From Streptomyces longwoodensis (GTDB lineage Bacteria; Actinomycetota; Actinomycetes; Streptomycetales; Streptomycetaceae): DNA of 64,000 bases. Each line of letters opens with the position of its first letter. Position 1 is the first letter of the stretch. Positions 16,493 to 25,010 of this stretch are shown here, piece after piece. The notes below the pieces were generated by a model that worked only from the letters and a program-made list of their open reading frames with translations, had not been told where the DNA came from and searched no databases. Location: NCBI RefSeq assembly GCF_001514125.1, contig NZ_KQ948554.1:167018-231017 (forward strand). The letters are read 5' to 3'. The position numbers were made by a program, and so were the translations under genes.

Positions 16493-17515
16493 TCAGAAGG
16501 GGCTGGGGGCGGCTGTGGAGCCGCGGACGACGAGTTCGACGGGGATGTCGCCCTGGTCGGGCGTGCGGCCGTCCAGGACGGCGAGGAGGGCGTGCATGCC
16601 GTGTTCGCCGAAGCGTTCGGCGTCGAGGCGGATGGTGGTGAGTTCGGGGTCGAGGGCGGTGGCGAGGGCGATGTCGTCGACGCCGGTGACGGAGACGTCG
16701 TCGGGGACGCGCAGTCCGCGGCGGCGGAGGGCCTTGTAGACGCCGGCGGCGAGTTTGTCGTCGTCGCAGACGACGGCCGTGGGCCGTGGGCCGGGGGTGT
16801 CGAGGGCGGTCTCGGCGGCGGCGAGGGCGCCTTCGATGGTCATGGGGGTGCCGGCGGTGCGGAGTGTGGTGCCGGGGACGGCGCGCAGGCGGGTAGCGAG
16901 TTCCCGGGCGCGGACGTCGAAGGTCCAGGAGGGGATGTCGGCGGCCACGTGGAGGAAGTGGCGGTGGCCGAGTGCCAGCAGGTGGTCGGCGACCTGGCGG
17001 GTGCCGTCGGCGATGTCGAGGTTGACGGTGGCGGCGCCGAGGCTGCCGTGGGGGTCGCTGTCGAGCATGACGAGGGGGAGCTGGTCGCCGCGGATGGCGG
17101 TCAGGGCGTCGGCGGCCATGGAGGAGGCGAGGACGCCGTCGAGTGCCGCCCGGGCGGAGGCGAAGGGGTCGCGGGCGGGGCCGATGCCTTCGGGGGAGGG
17201 GTAGAGGACGACGCCGAAGCCGTGGTCGGCGGCGACGCGGGCGGCGCCGGTGTAGACGCCGGCGAAGAACTCGGTGGTGAGGGCGGGGACGACGAGGAGG
17301 ACGGTGCGGGTGCGGCCGAGGCGCAGGTTGCGGGCGGCGAGGTTGGGCCGGTAGTCGAGGCGGCGGGCCGCTTCCCGGACGCGTTCGGCGGTGGTCTCGG
17401 AGACGCGTCCGCGCCACTTGTCGCCGAGGACGAGGGAGACGGCCGCTTGGGACACTCCTGCCGCCTGGGCCACGTCACGGCTGGTGGGGCGCGCGCTGGT
17501 GCTACCTCGTGCCAC
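16493..17515 (-). CDS. LacI-family transcriptional regulator
   Basis: This is a 340-residue repressor. The N-terminal helix-turn-helix is TSRDVAQAAGVSQAAVSLVLG, followed by the hinge helix region RLDYRPNLAARNLRLGRT. A periplasmic-binding-like effector domain follows (TVLLVVPALTTEFF to the end). GTG 17515 places the HTH about ten residues in, as usual. An in-frame ATG at 17557 is possible and lies only ~13 bp from the predicted transcription start. It is divergent from an MFS gene and likely controls it. The effector is unknown. The pair interrupts the proteasome cluster between prcA and pafA. Confidence 0.9.
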   Translation of the reverse strand: MARGSTSARPTSRDVAQAAGVSQAAVSLVLGDKWRGRVSETTAERVREAARRLDYRPNLAARNLRLGRTRTVLLVVPALTTEFFAGVYTGAARVAADHGFGVVLYPSPEGIGPARDPFASARAALDGVLASSMAADALTAIRGDQLPLVMLDSDPHGSLGAATVNLDIADGTRQVADHLLALGHRHFLHVAADIPSWTFDVRARELATRLRAVPGTTLRTAGTPMTIEGALAAAETALDTPGPRPTAVVCDDDKLAAGVYKALRRRGLRVPDDVSVTGVDDIALATALDPELTTIRLDAERFGEHGMHALLAVLDGRTPDQGDIPVELVVRGSTAAPSPF

Positions 17516-17559
17516 CGTGGGCCTGCTCTTTCGTGTGGACTGGTGAACAGCGCACATGG

Positions 17560-17601
17560 TACGTATGGACGGTCTAGTTATACGTAAAACCTGACGTACG
17601 T
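17560..17601. promoter_or_regulatory. Palindromic TACGTA elements and minus-strand promoter in the LacI/MFS gap
   Basis: TACGTA occurs at 17560-17565 and 17581-17586, exactly 21 bp (two helical turns) apart, and ACGTACGT lies at 17594-17601. A minus-strand promoter is read as TTCCAC (17600-17605), 17 bp, TATAAC (17577-17582), so the elements overlap the lacI promoter and start region. They are good candidates for the LacI operator. Confidence 0.5.
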
Positions 17602-17659
17602 GGAACCTCGTGGGTGCGGTCGCCGCCGCAGCCCCGCCCAGCCGACGGAGGCGCACAGC

Positions 17660-18919
17660 ATGGCCGCGGGATACCTGGAGATCCTCAGGGCGCGACACGC
17701 CGCGCGCCTGCTCGCCGGCACCCTGGTGGGGCGGCTGCCGAACGCCACCGCCGCGATCGCCGTCGTGCTGTTCGTGCGGGCCGAGGGCGGCGGCTACAGC
17801 CTCGCGGGCGCCCTGGCGGCGGTGTACGGGGTCGCCAACGCCGTGGGCCAGCCGGTCCTGGGCCGGCTGGTGGACCTGCACGGCCAGCCGCGGGTGCAGT
17901 TGCCGGCCGCGCTGGCCTCGGCCCTCGCGATGGCCGTCTTCGCGTTCACCGGCCTGGACCCGCTGCCGCCGGCCTACGTCGCGGTCGGCGCGGCCGGGCT
18001 GTTCACGCCGCCGCTGGAGGGCGGTCTGCGGGCGCTGTGGCCGTCGGTGCTGCGCCGTGAGGACCAGGTGCACACCGCGTACGCGATGGACGCGATCGCC
18101 CAGGAGGTGATGTTCACGGTCGGGCCGCTCCTGGTCACCCTGTGCGTGTCCCTGTGGTCGGCCGGGGCGGCGCTGCTGGTGCTGAACGTCCTCGGGGTGC
18201 TCGGCGCGCTCTCGGTGGTGGTGTCGGCGCCCTCGCGCGCGTGGCGGTCGGCGCCTCGTGAGGCGCACTGGCTGGGCGCCCTGCGCTCGCCGGGCCTGCT
18301 GGTGCTGCTGGGTGCGTTCCTGTTCATCGGGATGGCGCTGGGGTCCATCACGGTCGCGTCCGTGCCGTACGCGGACGACCACGGCGGCGACGCGGTGTAC
18401 GGCTGGCTGATGGCCGCGCTGGGGTTGGGCGCGCTGCTGGGCGGCTCGGTGTACGGGGCGCGGACCTGGCCGGGGGCGCCGGAGCGGCGACTGCGGGTGC
18501 TGGTGGCGCTGCTGGCGGTGTGTTACCTGCCGCTGATGCTGATGCCGGGTGCCGTCGCGATGGTGGCGCTCACGGCGCTGGCCGGGGTGTTCCTCGCGCC
18601 GGCCATCGCGTGCGCATTCGTCATCGTGGACCGGCACGCGCCGAGCGGCACGGTCACGGAGGCGTTCTCCTGGCTGGTGACGACGTTCACCGTCGGCGCG
18701 TCGGTGGGGACGGGCGTGGCCGGTCCGGTCGTCGAGGGGGGCGGGGCCCAGTGGGGTTTCGCCGTGCCGGGTGCGGCGGGTGCCGTGTCGTTGCTGGTTT
18801 TGGTCGCCGCCGGACGGGTAATGGCGGCGCCCGCTGTTCACGCGGTGGTCGCGGGGTCATCGGAAAATGATCCGAACCGTGCCGTCGAACCCCGTTTCAG
18901 CTCGGGGGATCGGGCGTAA
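17660..18919 (+). CDS. Major facilitator superfamily transporter
   Basis: This is a 419-residue integral membrane protein with about 12 hydrophobic segments in two halves. The loop between TM2 and TM3 reads GRLVDLHGQPRVQ, resembling the MFS G-x-(L/I)-(A/S)-D signature. The substrate is unknown; export of a small hydrophobic compound is common for this type. ATG 17660 has CGGAGG about 8 bp upstream, better than the GTG at 17600. It is divergent from the LacI regulator. Its stop codon TAA forms the first three bases of the likely pafA -10. Confidence 0.87.
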   Translation: MAAGYLEILRARHAARLLAGTLVGRLPNATAAIAVVLFVRAEGGGYSLAGALAAVYGVANAVGQPVLGRLVDLHGQPRVQLPAALASALAMAVFAFTGLDPLPPAYVAVGAAGLFTPPLEGGLRALWPSVLRREDQVHTAYAMDAIAQEVMFTVGPLLVTLCVSLWSAGAALLVLNVLGVLGALSVVVSAPSRAWRSAPREAHWLGALRSPGLLVLLGAFLFIGMALGSITVASVPYADDHGGDAVYGWLMAALGLGALLGGSVYGARTWPGAPERRLRVLVALLAVCYLPLMLMPGAVAMVALTALAGVFLAPAIACAFVIVDRHAPSGTVTEAFSWLVTTFTVGASVGTGVAGPVVEGGGAQWGFAVPGAAGAVSLLVLVAAGRVMAAPAVHAVVAGSSENDPNRAVEPRFSSGDRA

Positions 18920-18922
18920 TGT
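18894..18922 (+). promoter_or_regulatory. Putative leaderless promoter of pafA
   Basis: GTTTCA (18894-18899), 17 bp, TAATGT (18917-18922), then 6 bp to the ATG. No Shine-Dalgarno is present. It overlaps the 3' end of the MFS gene. Confidence 0.45.
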
Positions 18923-18928
18923 TCAGTC

Positions 18929-20290
18929 ATGGACCGCCGCATTTTCGGGCTGGAGAACGAGTACGGCGTCACGTGTACGTTCAGGGGACAGCGGCGCCTG
19001 TCTCCCGACGAGGTGGCGCGGTACCTCTTCCGCCGTGTCGTGTCATGGGGCCGCAGCAGCAATGTGTTCCTGCGGAACGGCGCCCGCCTGTATCTCGACG
19101 TGGGCTCCCATCCTGAATACGCGACACCCGAATGTGACAACGTGATCGAACTGGTCACTCACGACAAGGCCGGCGAGCGCATTCTTGAGGGGCTGCTGGT
19201 CGACGCGGAACGCCGCCTGCACGAGGAGGGAATCGCGGGCGACGTCTACCTCTTCAAGAACAACACCGACTCGGCCGGCAACTCCTACGGCTGCCACGAG
19301 AACTACCTGGTGGCCCGGCACGGGGAGTTCTCCCGGCTGGCGGACATCCTCATCCCGTTCCTGGTGACCCGGCAGCTGCTGTGCGGCGCCGGCAAGGTGC
19401 TGCAGACCCCGCGCGGTGCGGTGTACTGCGTGAGCCAGCGCGCCGAGCACATCTGGGAGGGCGTCTCCTCGGCGACGACCCGTTCGCGGCCGATCATCAA
19501 CACGCGGGACGAGCCGCACGCCGACGCCGAGCGCTACCGCCGGCTGCACGTGATCGTCGGTGACTCGAACATGTCCGAGACGACCATGCTGCTCAAGGTC
19601 GGTGCCACCGACCTGGTGCTGCGCATGATCGAGGCGGGCACGGTGATGCGCGACCTGACCCTGGAGAACCCGATCCGGGCGATCCGCGAGGTCAGCCACG
19701 ACATCACGGGCCGGCGCAAGGTGCGCCTGGCCAGCGGCCGCGAGGCCTCCGCCCTGGAGGTGCAGCGCGAGTACTACGAGAAGGCCGTCGACTTCTGCGA
19801 GCGCCGCGGCATCCGCACCGGCACGGTGGAGCGGGTGCTGGAGCTGTGGGGCCGCACGCTGGACGCGATCGAGGCGGAGGACCTCGACCGGATCGGCACC
19901 GAGATCGACTGGGTGATCAAGTACAAGCTGCTGGAGCGGTACCGCGCCAAGCACAACATGACGATGTCGCACCCGCGCGTGGCGCAGATAGACCTCGCCT
20001 ACCACGACATCCACCGCCGTCGTGGGCTGTACTACCTGCTGGAGAAGAAGGGCCAGACGGCGCGGATCTGCGACGACTTGAAGATCTTCGAGGGCAAGTC
20101 GGTGCCGCCGCAGACCACTCGGGCCCGGCTGCGCGGCGACTTCATCCGGCGGGCGCAGGAGCAGCGCCGGGACTTCACGGTCGACTGGGTCCACCTGAAG
20201 CTGAACGACCAGGCGCAGCGGACCGTGTTGTGCAAGGACCCGTTCCGTTCGGTGGACGACCGGGTGGAGAAGCTGATCGCCGGAATGTGA
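18929..20290 (+). CDS. pafA: Pup-protein ligase
   Basis: This 453-residue ATP-dependent ligase joins the C-terminal Glu of Pup to substrate lysines. It is glutamine-synthetase-like and paralogous to Dop. Metal-binding glutamates are in GLENEYG (E9, E11). The catalytic base is D57 in ARLYLDVGSHPEYATPE. Further blocks are LFKNNTDSAGNSYGCHENY and RPIINTRDEPHADAERYRRLH. The C-terminal Pup-binding region ends KDPFRSVDDRVEKLIAGM. It lacks the insert after the catalytic Asp that marks Dop. The start is only 9 bp after the MFS gene and seems leaderless. A strong hairpin follows, so it is probably monocistronic. Confidence 0.97.
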   Translation: MDRRIFGLENEYGVTCTFRGQRRLSPDEVARYLFRRVVSWGRSSNVFLRNGARLYLDVGSHPEYATPECDNVIELVTHDKAGERILEGLLVDAERRLHEEGIAGDVYLFKNNTDSAGNSYGCHENYLVARHGEFSRLADILIPFLVTRQLLCGAGKVLQTPRGAVYCVSQRAEHIWEGVSSATTRSRPIINTRDEPHADAERYRRLHVIVGDSNMSETTMLLKVGATDLVLRMIEAGTVMRDLTLENPIRAIREVSHDITGRRKVRLASGREASALEVQREYYEKAVDFCERRGIRTGTVERVLELWGRTLDAIEAEDLDRIGTEIDWVIKYKLLERYRAKHNMTMSHPRVAQIDLAYHDIHRRRGLYYLLEKKGQTARICDDLKIFEGKSVPPQTTRARLRGDFIRRAQEQRRDFTVDWVHLKLNDQAQRTVLCKDPFRSVDDRVEKLIAGM

Positions 20291-20352
20291 GCCGGACGCG
20301 GGTCCGGACCGCGCACTGCGGGGGACGTCCGCAGATGAGTTCGGAACGCAAC

Positions 20353-20385
20353 ACGGGCGCCGTACGTTTCCCGTACGGCGCCCGT
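20353..20385 (+). terminator. Terminator after pafA
   Basis: ACGGGCGCCGTACG (20353-20366) and CGTACGGCGCCCGT (20372-20385) form a perfect 14-bp stem with a 5-nt loop. No T-tract is present. TAGAGT (20395-20400), just downstream, may be the -10 for the next gene. Confidence 0.7.
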
Positions 20386-20445
20386 CCCACGCCGTAGAGT
20401 TGCGCGCACGCCATCACAAGATCGACCGATTACGAGGCCCCCACC

Positions 20446-21450
20446 GTGCGCCGACGCTCCCTCATCCTCGCCGCCGTCCCCGCTGGACTGGTCACGCTCG
20501 CCGGCTGCGGCGACGACAAGTCCGACCAGAGCAAGGCGAGCGACAGCGCGTCGCCGTCCGCGTCGCAGACGTCCGCCGCGCCGGCGCCGAAGATCGTCGA
20601 CGGGCCGCTGCCGGCCATCACGGCGGGCACGAAGTTCGGTGAGAAGCCGACCGTCGCCAAGGGCAGCGGCACGCCGTCCGACCAGCTCGCCGTGAAGACG
20701 GTGATCGCGGGCGGCGGGAAGACCGTCGCGGAGAACGACTACGTCCAGGCGAACTACCTCGGCCAGGTCTGGGACACCGCGAAGGTGTTCGACAACTCCT
20801 ACGACCGCAAGACGCCGCTGGTCATCCAGCTCGCCGCGGGCAGCATCATCGACGGCTGGCGGTACGCGCTCACCGGCAAGAAGACCGGCAGCCGGGTGGA
20901 GTTCTCCGTCCCGCCCACCTGGGGCTACGGGGCGCAGGGCAACGCCCAGGCGGGCATCAAGGGCACCGACACGCTGGTGTTCGTGGTCGACCTGCAGGAG
21001 ACCTTCAACTCCAAGAGCTCCGCCAAGGGCAAGGACGTCCCGCAGACCGACGCCAAGCTGCCCGAGGTCGGCACCAACACCGACGGCAAGGCGCCCTCCG
21101 TGGAGGTGCCCAAGACGGACCCGCCGAAGGGCCTCGTCGCGAAGTACGTCATCGAGGGCGACGGCGACGTGGTCGCGGCGGACAACAGCGTGCTGGTGCA
21201 GTACAAGGGCGTGGTGTGGGACACCGGCAAGGAGTTCGACTCGACGTACGCCCGGGGCGCGCTGACGTCGTTCGGGCTCCAGCAGGTCGTCAAGGGCTGG
21301 GCGCAGGGCCTGACCGGCAAGAAGGTCGGCAGCCGCGTCCTCATCGTCATCCCGCCGTCGCTGGGCTACGGCGACCAGCCGCCGGCCGGCAGCGGCATCG
21401 AGAAGGACTCCACGATGGTGTTCACCGTCGACATCCTCGCGAAGATGTGA
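20446..21450 (+). CDS. Lipoprotein with two FKBP-type peptidyl-prolyl isomerase domains
   Basis: This is a 334-residue extracytoplasmic lipoprotein. The signal ends in lipobox LAGC, followed by a Ser/Asp/Lys-rich linker. Two FKBP domains follow: the first around DYVQANYLGQVWDTAKVFDNSY and GWRYALTGKKTGSRVEF, the second around NSVLVQYKGVVWDTGKEFDSTY and KGWAQGLTGKKVGSRVLI. It presumably assists folding of exported proteins. The start is GTG 20446. A cytosolic single-domain paralogue follows directly. Confidence 0.93.
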   Translation: MRRRSLILAAVPAGLVTLAGCGDDKSDQSKASDSASPSASQTSAAPAPKIVDGPLPAITAGTKFGEKPTVAKGSGTPSDQLAVKTVIAGGGKTVAENDYVQANYLGQVWDTAKVFDNSYDRKTPLVIQLAAGSIIDGWRYALTGKKTGSRVEFSVPPTWGYGAQGNAQAGIKGTDTLVFVVDLQETFNSKSSAKGKDVPQTDAKLPEVGTNTDGKAPSVEVPKTDPPKGLVAKYVIEGDGDVVAADNSVLVQYKGVVWDTGKEFDSTYARGALTSFGLQQVVKGWAQGLTGKKVGSRVLIVIPPSLGYGDQPPAGSGIEKDSTMVFTVDILAKM

Positions 21451-21510
21451 CCGTGCGGGGATGCGAGACTGTGACCGTTGCCTTTCCGACACCGAGCAGG
21501 AGCACGTGAC

Positions 21511-21882
21511 GTGAGCATCGAGAAGCCCGAGATCGACTTCCCCGGCGGCGAGCCCCCGGCGGACCTCGAGATCAAGGACATCTGGGAGGGCGACGGCGAG
21601 GTGGCACAGGCGGGCCAGACCGTCACCGTCCACTACGTGGGTGTCGCCTTCAGTACCGGCGAGGAGTTCGACGCCAGCTGGAACCGGGGCACTCCGTTCC
21701 GCTTCCCGCTGGGCGGCGGCCGGGTCATCCAGGGCTGGGACCTCGGCGTGCAGGGCATGAAGGTCGGCGGCCGCCGCCAGCTGACCATCCCGGCGCACCT
21801 CGCCTACGGCGACCAGAGCCCCACCCCGGCCATCCAGCCCGGCGAGACGCTGATCTTCGTGGTGGACCTCCTCGCAGTCTGA
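21511..21882 (+). CDS. Cytosolic FKBP-type peptidyl-prolyl cis-trans isomerase
   Basis: This is a 123-residue single FKBP domain without signal peptide. Active-site blocks are VTVHYVGVAFSTGEEFDASW, FRFPLGGGRVIQGWDLGVQGM and HLAYGDQSP. GTG 21511 has AGGAG upstream. It lies 60 bp after the lipoprotein FKBP gene and probably shares its transcript. A hairpin terminator follows. Confidence 0.95.
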   Translation: MSIEKPEIDFPGGEPPADLEIKDIWEGDGEVAQAGQTVTVHYVGVAFSTGEEFDASWNRGTPFRFPLGGGRVIQGWDLGVQGMKVGGRRQLTIPAHLAYGDQSPTPAIQPGETLIFVVDLLAV

Positions 21883-21928
21883 CCGCCACCGCGGGTCCGA
21901 CCGTTCCGTGACCGGACCCGATCACCTG

Positions 21929-21956
21929 GGGCCCATGCCCGTCCGGGCGTGGGCCC
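21929..21956 (+). terminator. Terminator after the FKBP genes
   Basis: GGGCCCATGCCCG (21929-21941) pairs with CGGGCGTGGGCCC (21944-21956), with one G-U pair. It is followed by CTCGGCTTTG. Confidence 0.6.
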
Positions 21957-21961
21957 TCGGC

Positions 21962-21990
21962 TTTGCCCCGGCACCGCGGGGCGGTACGGT
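21962..21990 (+). promoter_or_regulatory. Putative pafBC promoter
   Basis: TTGCCC (21963-21968), 16 bp, TACGGT (21985-21990). The predicted start is about 33 bp before pafB. No RecA-NDp element precedes this -10, so pafBC itself is not obviously autoactivated. Confidence 0.45.
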
Positions 21991-22029
21991 CGTCCGTCGT
22001 AGGGACCATGAGGAAGGCGAAGGGCGTCG

Positions 22030-22998
22030 ATGGCCATTGCCAAGGCAGAGCGGCTGATGAACCTGGCGCTGTGTCTGCTCGGGACGCGCAGGCCGCTGAG
22101 CAAGCGGGAGCTGCGCGAGTCCATCGAGGCCTACGTGGAGGCGTTCGGCTCGGGCACGGGCGGCGACGACTCCTTCAACCGGATGTTCGAGCGCGACAAG
22201 GACGACCTGCGCGAGCTCGGCCTGGTCATCGAGACCGTGGAGAGCCTGGACGGCGAGGTCGGCTACCTGGCCCGCCGGGACAGCAACCGGCTGCCGCCCA
22301 TCACCCTCGACGCCGAGGAGGCCGCCGCACTGGGCCTGGCCGCCAAGGTGTGGCAGCAGGCCCGCCTCGCCGGAGCCGCCAGCGGCGCCCTGCAGAAGCT
22401 GCGCGCGGCCGGACTGCCCGAGGACGTCGACCCCTACGAGGCGCACGGCGCCCTGGAACCGCGCATCCCCGTGCACGAGGCGGCCTTCGAGCCGCTGATG
22501 CTGGCCTGCCGCGACCGCCGCCCCGTCGTCTTCGACTACCGCAAGGCCAACGCCGCCCACCCCGAGCCCCGGCACGTCGAGCCGTGGGCGCTGGAGTGCT
22601 GGCGCGGCCACTGGTACCTGGCGGGCTTCGACCGCGACCGGGGCGCCGAGCGCGTGTTCCGCCTGTCGCGCATCACCGGCAAGGTCCGCTCCCGGGGGGG
22701 CCGGTTCACCGCGCCCGTGCCCGACGTGGTCACCGTCCGCGAGACCGTGGCCGGCTGGGCGGGGGAGACCGCGGACCGCAGCGCGCGGATCCGGCTGCGC
22801 CCCGGCGCCGGGTACCCCCTTCGGGCGAGGGCCACCGCCGTGCGGGAACTCGGCGACGGGTGGGACGAGTTGGAGATTCCGTACGGGCACGGGCTGGACG
22901 CCTGGCTCGTGGAGTTCGGGCCGGACGTGGTCGTCCTGGAGCCCGCCGAGCTGCGGGCCGACGTCGTCGACCGGCTGCGGGCCGTGGCCAAGGGCTGA
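22030..22998 (+). CDS. pafB: WYL-domain DNA-damage transcriptional activator, subunit B
   Basis: This is a 322-residue regulator. The N-terminal winged helix (ERLMNLALCLLGTRRPLSKRELRES) binds DNA. The central WYL domain carries VEPWALECWRGHWYLAGFDRDRG, and the C-terminal WCX extension ends the protein. With PafC it forms a heterodimer that activates LexA-independent damage genes from RecA-NDp promoters in mycobacteria (family knowledge). ATG 22030 is preceded by AGGAAGGCGAAGGG. pafC follows 19 bp later, forming an operon. Confidence 0.94.
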   Translation: MAIAKAERLMNLALCLLGTRRPLSKRELRESIEAYVEAFGSGTGGDDSFNRMFERDKDDLRELGLVIETVESLDGEVGYLARRDSNRLPPITLDAEEAAALGLAAKVWQQARLAGAASGALQKLRAAGLPEDVDPYEAHGALEPRIPVHEAAFEPLMLACRDRRPVVFDYRKANAAHPEPRHVEPWALECWRGHWYLAGFDRDRGAERVFRLSRITGKVRSRGGRFTAPVPDVVTVRETVAGWAGETADRSARIRLRPGAGYPLRARATAVRELGDGWDELEIPYGHGLDAWLVEFGPDVVVLEPAELRADVVDRLRAVAKG

Positions 22999-23017
22999 GG
23001 GGGAGCGGAGCGAGACA

Positions 23018-24160
23018 GTGGCAGGCAAACCGGTCAGGCCGGCGAACGCGATCGACCAGACCCGGCGGATGCTCTCCCTGGTGACGTACCTCAGGGAGCG
23101 GCCCGGCGCGCGCATCGAGGACGTGGCGCGCGCCTTCGGCATCACCGAGGACGAGCTGGTTTCCGACCTCGACGTGCTGCCCATGTGCGGCACCAGTTTC
23201 CGCGGCGGCGACCTCCTCGACATCGACACCGACGGCGAGCGCATCTGGTGGCACAACCCGGCCGCCCTGGGCGCCGACGCCGCCGAGCCCCTGCGGCTCG
23301 CCGCCGACGAGGCGACCGCGCTGCTGGTGGCCGCCCGCGCGGTGGCCACCCTGCCGGGGCTGCGCGAGAGCGACCGGCAGGCGCTGGTGCGGGCCACCGC
23401 CAAGGTGGAGACCGCGGCCGGCGAGGCGGCGGGCGCCAGCTCCCGGCTGTCGGTGACCTTCGAGTCCGAGGGCGGCGTCTTCGCCGACGTGGACCGGGCC
23501 ATCTCCGAGCGCCGCCGGCTGTGGATCCGCTACTACTCCCCGGCCCGCGACGAGGTCACCGAGCGCGAGATCGACCCCATCCGCCTGGTGAGCGTCGGGC
23601 ACACGTACGTGGAGGCCTGGTGCCGCCGCTCCGAGGCGCGCCGCACGTTCCGCCTGGACCGGGTCGCCGAGATCAGGATCCTCGACGAGCCGTCCGCGCC
23701 GCCCGAGGTGGAGCTGCGGGACCTCTCGGAAGGGCTGGTGCAGCCCGCCGCCGAGGACCCCGAGGTGGTCATCGAAGTCGGTCCCGGCGGCCGCTGGGTC
23801 GCCGAGTACTACCCGCACGACAGCGCCGATGAACTTCCCGACGGCGGGCTGCGTATCACCCTGCGCACGCCCGACCCGGCCTCGCTCAGACGCCTGGCCC
23901 TGCGCCTCGGCCCCGACGGCCGGATCGTCGCGCCGCAGGACCTCGCCGACCGCGCCCGCCGCGCCGCCCGCGAGGCCCTCGCGGCGTACGACGGCATCGA
24001 CGCCGGCGCCCCCATCGCGGACATCGGTGACACCGCCGGGGTCGCCGGCACCGGTGGCACCGGCGTCGCGGCCGGCGCGGACGCCGGGCCCGGGGTGTCG
24101 GGCGTGGCGCCGGGGTGGCAGCTGAGCAGGCAGTTCGACGGACAGGAGCAGGGGCTGTGA
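23018..24160 (+). CDS. pafC: WYL-domain DNA-damage transcriptional activator, subunit C
   Basis: This is a 380-residue partner of PafB with the same layout. The winged helix is TRRMLSLVTYLRERPGARIEDVARAFG, the WYL domain contains PIRLVSVGHTYVEAWCRRSEARR, and a WCX domain follows. The last ~45 residues are a Gly/Ala/Thr-rich tail (GVAGTGGTGVAAGADAG) not needed for the fold. GTG 23018 follows GGGGGAG. The stop overlaps the GTG of the next gene by four bases. The DNA-repair genes at 5.8, 27.5 and 39.2 kb carry matching promoter motifs. Confidence 0.94.
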   Translation: MAGKPVRPANAIDQTRRMLSLVTYLRERPGARIEDVARAFGITEDELVSDLDVLPMCGTSFRGGDLLDIDTDGERIWWHNPAALGADAAEPLRLAADEATALLVAARAVATLPGLRESDRQALVRATAKVETAAGEAAGASSRLSVTFESEGGVFADVDRAISERRRLWIRYYSPARDEVTEREIDPIRLVSVGHTYVEAWCRRSEARRTFRLDRVAEIRILDEPSAPPEVELRDLSEGLVQPAAEDPEVVIEVGPGGRWVAEYYPHDSADELPDGGLRITLRTPDPASLRRLALRLGPDGRIVAPQDLADRARRAAREALAAYDGIDAGAPIADIGDTAGVAGTGGTGVAAGADAGPGVSGVAPGWQLSRQFDGQEQGL

Positions 24161-24447
24161 GCGAATCGGCGACGTCCGGTGTGCGGGGCATCTCGGTGGC
24201 GTCCGCGTTCGCGGACATGCGCAGCGTGGCCCCGGTCGTGTTCCGGGCGGGCTGCCCGGACTGCCGGGGCCGTTTCGAGCTCGCCGCGAGCGCCCTGCGC
24301 CTGGCCATCGGTGCGTCCAGCCGCACCACGTTCTACTCCTTCACCTGCCCCGAGTGCGGCGCGGCGGTCCGCAAGCCGGCCGGCGAACGGATCGTCGAAC
24401 TCCTCACCGGCGGCGGCGTGCGCACCCTGCGGCTGCACTCGATGTAG
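24157..24447 (+). CDS. Small zinc-ribbon protein of unknown function
   Basis: This is a 96-residue protein with two CxxC pairs (GCPDC and TCPEC) about 36 residues apart, forming a likely zinc ribbon. No catalytic motif is recognised. GTG 24157 overlaps the pafC stop (GTGA) and GGAGCAGGGG precedes it, so it is co-translated with pafC. Its link to the damage response is positional only. Confidence 0.75.
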   Translation: MSESATSGVRGISVASAFADMRSVAPVVFRAGCPDCRGRFELAASALRLAIGASSRTTFYSFTCPECGAAVRKPAGERIVELLTGGGVRTLRLHSM

Positions 24448-24541
24448 CGACCCGCGAGGGTGCCGGCCGACGGACGGCGCGACGGACGGCCCGGTCCGGG
24501 CGTCCGGCCCGCCCGCGGTCGGCAGCGCGGCGGGGACGGTC

Positions 24542-24547
24542 TAGGCT
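24542..24547 (+). promoter_or_regulatory. -10 of a leaderless promoter
   Basis: TAGGCT, 7 bp, then the ATG of the small membrane protein, which lacks a Shine-Dalgarno. Confidence 0.45.
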
Positions 24548-24554
24548 CGACGGC

Positions 24555-24749
24555 ATGTTCTGGGCGATGTTCGCGGTGGCGATGGGGTTCTTGGGGCTCA
24601 CGGTGCTGGCCGTCCTGGCCGTCCGGGTGTTCGTGGAGGCCGAGCGGCTCGGCCGGCAGGTGACCGACTCCGCCACGCGGATCAGCCGGGCCGCGGACGA
24701 CCTGGAGCGCGCCTCGACGAGCGCGGCCCGGGCCGTGGACTCGCTGTGA
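24555..24749 (+). CDS. Small single-pass membrane protein with coiled coil
   Basis: This is a 64-residue protein. An N-terminal transmembrane segment (AVAMGFLGLTVLAVLAVRVF) is followed by a heptad-like amphipathic region (LGRQVTDSATRISRAADDLER). The layout recalls DUF948-type small proteins. It appears leaderless. The function is unknown. It lies between the pafBC operon and tatA. Confidence 0.65.
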   Translation: MFWAMFAVAMGFLGLTVLAVLAVRVFVEAERLGRQVTDSATRISRAADDLERASTSAARAVDSL

Positions 24750-25010
24750 GGGACACCGGGCACCCCCGGTGACTCCTGCGCCGTTCGCGCCAGTCGGGCC
24801 CATCGCCCTCCCGTCACGGCAGGGGCGGGCGGTACGCTGCTGGTCGCGGCCCGGTAAACGAGGCACGGACCGCTGACCGGGAGTACGCCCAGGGATTGCC
24901 CCGCGTTTACCCCTGAGCGTTACGATCGCTGTCGACGCGATCCTTCGGACACCTGTCCGGCCGATCGGACAGCACCCCACCCAGCAGCCTCGGTGAGAAG
25001 GTAAAGACTT

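Noticed and set aside
16493..18919. LacI/MFS pair as a recently inserted mobile element
   Set aside because: No repeats, integrase or composition break flank the pair, and the same order is known from S. coelicolor.
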